Source of the DNA: Streptomyces sp. JH34 | GTDB taxonomy: Bacteria > Actinomycetota > Actinomycetes > Streptomycetales > Streptomycetaceae | Length of the DNA: 64,000 bases | Direction of reading: 5' to 3' | Assembly (NCBI RefSeq): GCF_029428875.1 | Contig: NZ_JAJSOO010000001.1 | Span: 5,146,001 to 5,210,000 of the forward strand | Shown: one piece after another, positions 25,334-31,865 of the stretch | Layout: the number at the start of each line of letters is the position of its first letter | Position numbering within the stretch: position 1 is the stretch's first letter | Notes under the pieces: model-generated | What the model was told of the DNA's origin: nothing | Seen by the model: only the letters and a program-made list of their open reading frames with translations | Database searches by the model: none | Program-made: the position numbers and the translations under genes

Positions 25334-25810
25334 ATGTCGACAACAGGCAGCAGCACCTCCACCGCGGCAATCGCGGACAAGTTCGCCGTGGTGGAGACCA
25401 TCTACCGATACGCAGCCGGCCTCGATCTGCGTGACAAGGACCTCCTCTCGTCCGCGTTCACAGACGATGCCGTAGCCGATTTCGGTCCGGCCACGAAGAA
25501 GGCCGGCCAGGAGTACCCGCCGGTCGAAGGCCGCGAGACCATCGCCGCAGCCCTGTTGGCCTCGCTCGGTCACCTGGACACCACGCACTCCGTGAGCAAC
25601 CCGCGCGTGAGCCTCGACGGCGACAGGGCGAAGCTCGAAGCGATCGTGGCGTGCCAGCATCTGCCCCGAGAGGACCACTCCCGCCACGTCCTCATGACCA
25701 ACCGCTACGACGTCGAACTGGTCAGGAGCGGCGACGTCTGGCTCATCCAGCACGTCACCGTCGACAACGCCTGGACCCAAGGAGACCCCACCGTCCTCGC
25801 CGGCATCTAG
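25334..25810 (+). CDS. SnoaL-like (NTF2-fold) protein
   Basis: 158 residues (VVETIYRYAAGLDLRDKDLL, SSAFTDDAVADFGPA, LDTTHSVSNPRVSLDGDRAK, DVWLIQHVTVDNAWTQGDP). The conserved Tyr/Asp of the front helix and the HSVSN segment place it in SnoaL_4, together with naphthalene-dioxygenase beta-like and scytalone-dehydratase-like proteins. ATG 25334 follows AAGGAAG. The palindrome just upstream indicates tight control, probably by the divergent TetR protein. Confidence 0.85.
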   Translation: MSTTGSSTSTAAIADKFAVVETIYRYAAGLDLRDKDLLSSAFTDDAVADFGPATKKAGQEYPPVEGRETIAAALLASLGHLDTTHSVSNPRVSLDGDRAKLEAIVACQHLPREDHSRHVLMTNRYDVELVRSGDVWLIQHVTVDNAWTQGDPTVLAGI

Positions 25811-25830
25811 GGGCTGCCCGGCGACGGCCA

Positions 25831-25854
25831 CACCCAGCAGAGCGGGGCTGGGTT
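25831..25854 (+). terminator. Hairpin after SnoaL-like gene
   Basis: ACCCAGC pairs with GCTGGGT across an eight-base loop, about 20 bases after the stop. The stem is short, so confidence is moderate. Confidence 0.5.
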
Positions 25855-26000
25855 GCCTCCAACTCGGGCAGCGCGGGACCGAGTCGGCCGACGGTGAGGC
25901 GCAGCGCCTCAAGCTTGCCGAGCCGGGGGCGTCGCGGAAGGCCCCACGGCGGCACCTGCGGGTGGTGAACCGGACGTCCCAGCGGGCTCGTCGACTCCGG

Positions 26001-26594
26001 TCAGGTGGCGCAGTCGTACTGCTTGGTCAGGTTCTCCACGGCATCGAGGACCACGGTCCGCGAGTCCCTCGTCAGCGACGGGTAGTCCCAGTCCCGTCCG
26101 GTGACGGCGACGGGCGAGACCTTCAGTGAGACCGTGATGTACCGCGCGTCGGGCCTCCGCATCTTCTTCTCGCACCCGCCCGGCAGCTGGACCTCGCTCT
26201 GCCGGGGTCCCACCCAACCTGTGCGGCCGTTCCCGACAGGGGTGGCGCCCTTCGGGCGGTCGTTCAGCGTGCTGGTGGACCTGACGTCCAGGGTGTACTG
26301 GAGCCGCGAGCCGTCCTCGTCGTCGGCGTTCTTCCGATTCACGGAGCAGATGGTGGAGAAGATTGGGTCCGCCGGCTCGGCTGCGGATCCCGAGCTGTTC
26401 GGAATGAACTCGTCGACCACGACGTCTCCGCCCTTGCCGTCCTGGAGGAGACCCGCGGTCTGTTCCGTCAGCATGCCGAGACACAGATTCTGCTCGCGCA
26501 GTCTCCTGAGCTCCGTGGGCCGGAGTTCGACCGCTGCGACGACCGCTGCCGCGAGAACGAGCACGGCCGGCAGAGCCAGGTACTTCTTGTTCAT
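26001..26594 (-). CDS. Membrane-anchored or secreted protein of unknown function
   Basis: 197 residues from ATG 26594. The N terminus MNKKYLALPAVLVLAAAVVA is a hydrophobic anchor or uncleaved signal. The outer part contains four Cys (in QNLCLGML, STICSVNR, PGGCEKK and the terminal YDCAT) that could form two disulfides, as expected outside the cell. No known domain was recognised. It lies downstream of the beta-propeller gene on the same strand, but a strong terminator separates them. Confidence 0.7.
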   Translation of the reverse strand: MNKKYLALPAVLVLAAAVVAAVELRPTELRRLREQNLCLGMLTEQTAGLLQDGKGGDVVVDEFIPNSSGSAAEPADPIFSTICSVNRKNADDEDGSRLQYTLDVRSTSTLNDRPKGATPVGNGRTGWVGPRQSEVQLPGGCEKKMRRPDARYITVSLKVSPVAVTGRDWDYPSLTRDSRTVVLDAVENLTKQYDCAT

Positions 26595-26755
26595 GGCTAC
26601 GGCTGTCCCCTCTTCTTCCGCGCGTCCTCGATGCCGTGCCGGTACCGGTTCTCGGCAGTGGAAGGCGACCGCCAAGGTACCTGTGTGATCAGACGATCCG
26701 CCAACCACGGGTCTTGGGCGGTCTCCTGCGAAGGCCCCGAGGCTCCGGCGGACGC

Positions 26756-26787
26756 CGAGTGCCCGGACCCGCGGGTCCGGGCACTCG
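26756..26787 (-). terminator. Terminator after beta-propeller gene
   Basis: CGAGTGCCCGGACCC pairs perfectly with GGGTCCGGGCACTCG around a two-base gap, giving a very stable 15-bp stem. It follows the stop of the minus-strand gene at 26863 by about 75 bases. Confidence 0.85.
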
Positions 26788-26862
26788 GCCGATGTGCGCT
26801 CGGGTGTGGTGCCTTCCCCCGGCGGTCCTCCTGTCGTGACAGGTCCGGGGGCCCGGTTCTCG

Positions 26863-27804
26863 TTACCTGTTCAGCCAGTCGGTCGGGATCGCGGCCGGGC
26901 CCGTGAGGACCTGGAGTTCCGTTCCGTCGGCCGCGTCGACGACATGGGTGCTGCGGGTCTGGTCGACGTCGTTCATGGCGGAGAAGGCTATGCGGGTGCC
27001 GTCGGGAGAGTAGACCGGGCCTTGGACGCTGCTGAGGGGGGTCGCCCAGCTGCTCTGCAGCTCGGTGACCGCGCCGGTCGCCACGTCGACCGTGTTCAGG
27101 CCGGTCCCGGTGCCATAGACGATGCGCTGCCCGTCGGGGGACCAGTCGACGGACGTGGACACGGCGTCGCGAGACGCGCTGACCTGGCGCGCCTGCCGGG
27201 TGGCGGTGTCCATGGCCCAGACGTCCTTGCCGTACTCCCAGCCGTCGGGGGTCTCGTACGCGGTGGTTCTCACGAAGGCGATGGTCCGGCCGTCGGGCGA
27301 GAAGGTGCCGGCGCCGCCGGTGGTGGTGAGCACCTCCTGCCCCGTGCCGTCGCTCTTGATCCACTCCAGACCGCGCGGGCTGTCGTAGACGATCCGCTTG
27401 CCGTCCGGCGACCAGTCGGGGTGCCCGACGTACGGGGCCTCGTTGGTTTCGGGTGCGATGCCTTCGACCAGAACGCGCCGGCCGCTGCCGTCGCTTTCGG
27501 CGACCACCAGGTTCCGGGCGTAGACGCAGCCCTCGGTCCGGGGGAGGCAGGTGCTGCCGCGCTGGATGTAGGCCGCGGTCGCCCCCTTCGGGGAGAGGAC
27601 GCCGTCCTCGGCGTCCTGCGCGAAGGTCCGGACGACGTCGCCGTTCGCGGGGTCGAGCGAGACCAGAGCCGGAGAGCCGGAGGAGTAGTCGGTGGCGGTG
27701 ATCCAGGTTGCCGCCGTCCCCTGCTCCGCCGCGGCGGTCGCTGTTGTCGTCAGACCGGCGGCGACGGCGATGGCCACGGTCAGTACGGCGCGTTTGATGA
27801 GCAC
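26863..27804 (-). CDS. Secreted TolB/WD40-like beta-propeller protein
   Basis: 313 residues. A signal peptide (LIKRAVLTVAIAVAAGLTTT, ending near ATAAAE) precedes repeated PD40 units: DWSPDGKRIVYDSP, FSPDGRTIAFVRT, DWSPDGQRIVYGT and YSPDGTRIAFSA. Such propellers bind proteins or ligands outside the membrane; without other domains no enzyme role is suggested. Two Cys (TCLPRTEGC) near residue 90 could make a disulfide. It is divergent from the sigma-factor gene and ends at a strong terminator. Confidence 0.88.
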   Translation of the reverse strand: MLIKRAVLTVAIAVAAGLTTTATAAAEQGTAATWITATDYSSGSPALVSLDPANGDVVRTFAQDAEDGVLSPKGATAAYIQRGSTCLPRTEGCVYARNLVVAESDGSGRRVLVEGIAPETNEAPYVGHPDWSPDGKRIVYDSPRGLEWIKSDGTGQEVLTTTGGAGTFSPDGRTIAFVRTTAYETPDGWEYGKDVWAMDTATRQARQVSASRDAVSTSVDWSPDGQRIVYGTGTGLNTVDVATGAVTELQSSWATPLSSVQGPVYSPDGTRIAFSAMNDVDQTRSTHVVDAADGTELQVLTGPAAIPTDWLNR

Positions 27805-28021
27805 GTGTGTCCTCCCAGGGAAACCGGAGCTTCCGGCCCCAGTACATGAGCGCCGACGGACCGGGAAACATCACCGGGCGGCGGCACGCACCGGCAGACC
27901 TGACGGCCGGATGGGGAGTACAGCCGGCAAGGGCGTCGAGGCGGACGCGCCGTCTGTGACGTTTCTGTGCGTCAGAACGCTTAAGAAGGGGGGAGATTGC
28001 CGAACGATCGAAGAGGCACGT

Positions 28022-28651
28022 GTGGGCAGGGGTGGGGACCGGCGTCAGGCACAGGCGGACGACGTGGAGCTGGGATCGGCCGTGTCACGTGCCCAGCAGG
28101 GGGATGACGACGCCTTCGCGGCCGTCTACCGGCTCGTACATCCGGGCCTGCTCGGGTACGTGCGCGGGCTGGTCGGGGCCGATGCCGAGGACGTCGCCTC
28201 GGACGCCTGGCTGGAGATCGCGAGGGATCTGAGGCGCTTCCGGGGGGACGGTGCGGGCTTTCGGGGCTGGACGGCGACCATCGCGCGGCACCGGGCGCTG
28301 GACCACCTTCGCAAGCAGAAGCGCCGCCCTCGTACGTCACTGATCGAGCAGGACGTCCTCGATCTGCCCGGGCGGGCGGACACGGCGGACGAGGCGCTGG
28401 AGTCGGTGTCCACGCAGTGGGCCCTCGCGCAGATCGTACGGTTGCCGCAGGACCAGGCGGAGGCGGTGCTGTTGCGCGTGGTGGTGGCGCTGGACGGGCC
28501 GGCGGCCGCACGGGTACTGGGTAAGCGGCCGGGTGCCGTGCGGACGGCCGCCTACCGCGGACTGAGGCGGCTGACCGATCAGTTGGCCTCCGGAAGCCGA
28601 GCGGCGGACACCGTGCCCGCGGCGACGGCCGCACTGAGGAACGAGACATGA
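28022..28651 (+). CDS. ECF-type RNA polymerase sigma factor
   Basis: 209 residues from GTG 28022, chosen for the GAAGAGG site. Region 2 is seen in AFAAVYRLVHPGLLGYVRGL, DAEDVASDAWLEIARDLRRF and GWTATIARHRALDHLRKQK; region 4 in QIVRLPQDQAEAVLLRVVV and VLGKRPGAVRTAAYRGLRRL. No extra C-terminal domain is present. The stop overlaps the ATG of the next gene (ATGA), so the sigma factor and its membrane partner are translated together, the usual sigma/anti-sigma layout. It may transcribe its own promoter, but I cannot define that promoter. Confidence 0.9.
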   Translation: MGRGGDRRQAQADDVELGSAVSRAQQGDDDAFAAVYRLVHPGLLGYVRGLVGADAEDVASDAWLEIARDLRRFRGDGAGFRGWTATIARHRALDHLRKQKRRPRTSLIEQDVLDLPGRADTADEALESVSTQWALAQIVRLPQDQAEAVLLRVVVALDGPAAARVLGKRPGAVRTAAYRGLRRLTDQLASGSRAADTVPAATAALRNET

Positions 28652-29361
28652 GGCGCAAGACGGAGAACAGTGAGGCGGAGCTCTTCGCGCCGGAGGCCGA
28701 GGCGCTCGCGGAAGCCGTGCGAGGCAGGGTGGAACCGGAGGGCGCCGAACGTGCGCTCGCGGCGTTCCGGGAGTTCCGCGCGGCGGAGGGCGCAGGCCCG
28801 CAGCGCCCCCGAAGGCGGGACGACTGGCGCCCCTCGCGCCGTTCCCCCGCTTCCGTCTCCCTGAGGGCGGCGCTCGGAGCCGCCCTGGCGACCGTCGCAC
28901 TCGGCGGTGTCGCGCTCGCGGTCGGCACGGGTGCCCTGTCCGGGCCGTTCGGCGAGGCCGACGACGATGTCCGGAGGCCCCAGTCGCCGCCGGTCGTGGA
29001 CGCCCCGCGGACTCCCGGCGGTGGCCGGGGCGAGACGGGCCGGCCGTCCTCCGCACCGACGGCGTCGCCCTCGGACCGGGCTCCTGTGCCCAGGAGCCAC
29101 GCGGCGCTCTGCGCGGCATGGGGCAAGGGGAACGGCAAGCACCTGGGCAAGGCGTTCCGGCGACTGGCCGATGCCGCGGGAGGAGAGGCCGCCGTGCCTT
29201 CCTACTGCGCCGCGTCGGCCGGTGCGAGCGGGACGCCGACGTCGTCGACCGGGAATCCGGGCGGGAGGACGGCGCCGGGACAGTCGAAGAAGTCCCCGGC
29301 GGCCTCCTCCGTACGAGGCAGGGGCGCGGAGCACGCCCGCGGCGCCGGAGCGGACGAGTAG
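28648..29361 (+). CDS. Single-pass membrane protein, probable sigma-factor partner
   Basis: 237 residues. A charged cytoplasmic part (residues 1-70) is followed by one membrane segment (about 71-92, AALGAALATVALGGVALAVG) and an outer Pro/Ser-rich part with two Cys (ALCAAWGKGNGK and VPSYCAAS). The order and four-base overlap with the ECF gene suggest an anti-sigma factor, but the HxxxCxxC zinc motif of the ZAS family is absent. It may belong to another class or respond through the outer Cys pair. Confidence 0.7.
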   Translation: MRRKTENSEAELFAPEAEALAEAVRGRVEPEGAERALAAFREFRAAEGAGPQRPRRRDDWRPSRRSPASVSLRAALGAALATVALGGVALAVGTGALSGPFGEADDDVRRPQSPPVVDAPRTPGGGRGETGRPSSAPTASPSDRAPVPRSHAALCAAWGKGNGKHLGKAFRRLADAAGGEAAVPSYCAASAGASGTPTSSTGNPGGRTAPGQSKKSPAASSVRGRGAEHARGAGADE

Positions 29362-29497
29362 GACGTCTGCCGACCGGCGCCGGTGCGTGCCGACGACCTC
29401 GAGGCCCAGGGTTGTACGAGTGGCTGGAACTCGCTGTATGAGAACCGTCACCTCGTGTACGCGTGATGCTTTCAGGGGGTGTGTCGCTGGGGCAGAC

Positions 29498-29950
29498 ATG
29501 GACTTTGATTCCGGGGGACCCCACCCCTCGTCGAGACAGATGCGTGCCTACGTCGCGTGCTTCGTCGCCGGACTGCCGGAGCGGAACCGTCTGCCGCTCG
29601 ACTACTCCATCGCCAGCCTGCGCCTCGTCGACCTGGTCATCGACGGCTTGCGGCGCGACCAGCCCGACCGGAGGCGGGTCGACCCGGTGCTGCGGGGGCT
29701 GGGCGCCTACCTCGGCGAGGTCATGGTCCGAAGGGCTGACGGCCGATGGGTGGATTTCGACGCCGAGCAGAGGCTCTTCTTCGGCCAGTCCGTGGGCGTC
29801 CGGATGGGCGACGGTCGCGTGTGGAACCCGCTGGGGAAGCCGGTGCGCCGGTTCGAGGCCGGTTCCGAGGAGTCGGTTCAGCGCTTCTACCTGCTGGTGC
29901 ACGGTCGTGCCCGCCGTGCCGTACCCACCCGCGGCCTGCCCGTGCCCTAG
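29498..29950 (+). CDS. Hypothetical conserved protein (150 aa)
   Basis: ATG 29498 opens a soluble protein with AYVACFVAGLPERNRLPLDY, LRLVDLVIDGLRRDQPDRRR, LRGLGAYLGEVMVRRADGRW and VWNPLGKPVRRFEAGSEESV. The segment around YLGEVMVRRADGRWVDFD recalls small DUF3806-type proteins, but this is from memory and weak. No signal peptide, membrane span or catalytic motif is seen. It is followed after 250 bp by the SUKH gene. Confidence 0.65.
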   Translation: MDFDSGGPHPSSRQMRAYVACFVAGLPERNRLPLDYSIASLRLVDLVIDGLRRDQPDRRRVDPVLRGLGAYLGEVMVRRADGRWVDFDAEQRLFFGQSVGVRMGDGRVWNPLGKPVRRFEAGSEESVQRFYLLVHGRARRAVPTRGLPVP

Positions 29951-30202
29951 GTTCCGCGAACCGCGCCGTGACGTGGCGTCCGCGGAGGCCACGGAGGCCT
30001 CGGGGGAGGGCACTTCACCGCGGCACCTGGTCCGGCCGAACACTTCTGTGGCGGTGGCACGTCGGACGTGCCGACCGCTGACGGCGAGGGGACGACTGAC
30101 CGTACCGCCCTTCTCGCCGAGGGTGAGAGATGACGGCCGCCTGCTCGTGCACCGCGATCAACTCCCGGACCGGTAAGGGTCCGACATGCTGGAAGGGGCA
30201 TA

Positions 30203-30727
30203 GTGGTGGCATCGCTCTCGGAGGTCCGGGCCCTGTTGGGTGAACCCCGGTTCAACTGGTCGGATCCGACCCCGTGGGTCGAGTTGGAGGGGGAACTCGG
30301 AATGCGATTCCCCTCGGATTTCCGTGAGATCGTCGACGCCTACGGGTCGATATCGGTCAATGGGCAGCTGTATCTGAAGCATCCCGCCGGCCATCTTCTG
30401 CACAGTCTGGGTGTGATGGTCGGAAGGGATCTCGAACTCTGGCGCGAGGAGGACATGGCGGAATTCCTGCCCGCTCCGGTGGGGAGCGGTCCCGGCGAAT
30501 TGATGCCGGTGGCGACGGCCACGACGGGGGAAGCCGTCTTCCTCCGCGTTCCCGACGACGCCTCGTCACCCTGGCGTGTCGTGGTCCAGGAGTTCGACAG
30601 CCCGGCGTGGACTCTGTACGAGATGACGTTCGGTGAGTGGCTGCTGGACTATCTCAGAGGCAGGGACGTGACGTTGTGCTCCCGTGACGTCGCGCCGGAC
30701 GGCCCGTTCTGGGAGTTCCTCCCGTAG
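30203..30727 (+). CDS. SUKH (SMI1/KNR4-like) family protein
   Basis: 174 residues from GTG 30203 after GGAAGGGG. The motif WVELEGELGMRFPSDFREIV followed by DAYGSISVNGQLYL is the SMI1/KNR4 front, and DSPAWTLYEMTFGEWLLDYL the back. Many SUKH proteins are immunity proteins against polymorphic toxins, others are regulatory. No toxin gene lies next to it, so it is an orphan immunity gene or housekeeping member. A hairpin at 30734-30774 ends the gene. Confidence 0.85.
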   Translation: MVASLSEVRALLGEPRFNWSDPTPWVELEGELGMRFPSDFREIVDAYGSISVNGQLYLKHPAGHLLHSLGVMVGRDLELWREEDMAEFLPAPVGSGPGELMPVATATTGEAVFLRVPDDASSPWRVVVQEFDSPAWTLYEMTFGEWLLDYLRGRDVTLCSRDVAPDGPFWEFLP

Positions 30728-30733
30728 GACCGG

Positions 30734-30774
30734 ACGCGGTGGTGCCTCGTGCCCGAGTGACAGCACCACCGCGT
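30734..30774 (+). terminator. Hairpin terminator after SUKH gene
   Basis: ACGCGGTGGTGC pairs with GCACCACCGCGT across a 17-base loop, seven bases after the stop. The stem is perfect; a T-run is missing. Confidence 0.75.
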
Positions 30775-30945
30775 GAAGGCGTACCGGTCATCGGGTTCCC
30801 CGGGCCGCGCTCCGTATGCCGGCGGCGGTCCGGCCGAACTCGGCCCCGAGGGCCCGGCTTCGACGTGCGGGGAAGGGGGAGAGAGCCGGACGGCCCCGCG
30901 ACCATCCGCTCCGGTCACGCCCTCCACACCCTGCCGGCGGCCCCG

Positions 30946-31743
30946 TCAGGAGACCTCGGTGACACTCGGCATCTCGCCGCCGGTCGTGGAGGGGTCGAAC
31001 AGCGAGAACACCGCGCCCTGCGGATCCGTCAGCGACGCGAACCGGCCGAACGGGATGGTCATCGGTCCGAACCGGAGCTGAGCACCCAGCGACTTCGCCT
31101 TCTCCACCGCCGCGTCGCAGTCGGCGACGCCGAAGTAGACGTTCAGATGGGCCGGCACCTGCGGCGGGAACTCCTCGCCCATCTTCATCCGTCCGAGCAC
31201 GGGGTCGGCGCCCAGGTCGTAGAGCGAGAAGTCGATCGCGTCGTCGTCCAGGTGCTTCACCCCGTACCCGAAGACGCCCGAGAAGAAGCCGTCCGCCTTC
31301 TCCGGTTCCCGGGTGTAGATCTCGGCCCAGGAGAAGGCCCCGGGCACCGCCTGCGCCTCGAACCCCTTGTGGCTGCCCGCCTGCCAGACCCCGAAGGTCG
31401 CCCCGCCGGGGTCGGTGGCCAGCACCATCGTCCCGAAGTCGCCGACCCGCATCGGTTCGACGAGCACCTCACCCCCGTGCTCGCGGATCTTCGCGGTGGT
31501 GGCGGTGGCGTCCGGCGACGCGAGGTACAGGCACCAGGCGTTGGGCGCCTCCTGGCCAGGCATGGGGGGCGACAGGGCGGCGACCGCCCTGCCGTCCACA
31601 TGGGCCTGGGTGTAGCCGCCGTACTCCGGCATCGAGTCGCCGTACGTCCAGCCCAGGAGCTCACCGTAGAAACGCTTCGCCCCTTCGAGGTCGCCGAACG
31701 TACCGTCGGCCCAGCACGGAGTCCCCTCGGATTCTGCGGCCAT
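30946..31743 (-). CDS. Two-domain VOC/glyoxalase family protein
   Basis: 265 residues with two VOC halves: residues ~8-120 (GTPCWADGTFGDLEGAKRFY, GELLGWTYGDS) and ~135-260 (GAFSWAEIYTREPEKADGFF, SGVFGYGVKHL). The repeat of PCWADGT...FYGELLGW and FSWAEIYT...FFSGVFGY shows internal duplication. Such proteins are frequent in Streptomyces and are annotated as hydroxylases or glyoxalases without known substrate. ATG 31743 follows GAAAGG. It shares strand with the SARP gene, 122 bp downstream of that gene's stop. Confidence 0.87.
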   Translation of the reverse strand: MAAESEGTPCWADGTFGDLEGAKRFYGELLGWTYGDSMPEYGGYTQAHVDGRAVAALSPPMPGQEAPNAWCLYLASPDATATTAKIREHGGEVLVEPMRVGDFGTMVLATDPGGATFGVWQAGSHKGFEAQAVPGAFSWAEIYTREPEKADGFFSGVFGYGVKHLDDDAIDFSLYDLGADPVLGRMKMGEEFPPQVPAHLNVYFGVADCDAAVEKAKSLGAQLRFGPMTIPFGRFASLTDPQGAVFSLFDPSTTGGEMPSVTEVS

Positions 31744-31865
31744 GACTCGGACCTTTCTGTACTCGGCGGATGGTCCTCCTTCTCACGCTAGCCAACCCTC
31801 GCCCGGGCGGCGCGCCGAAGAGGTCCCGGCCGTCCGGCGAGCGGAGCGGCGACCGAGCCGGCGGG

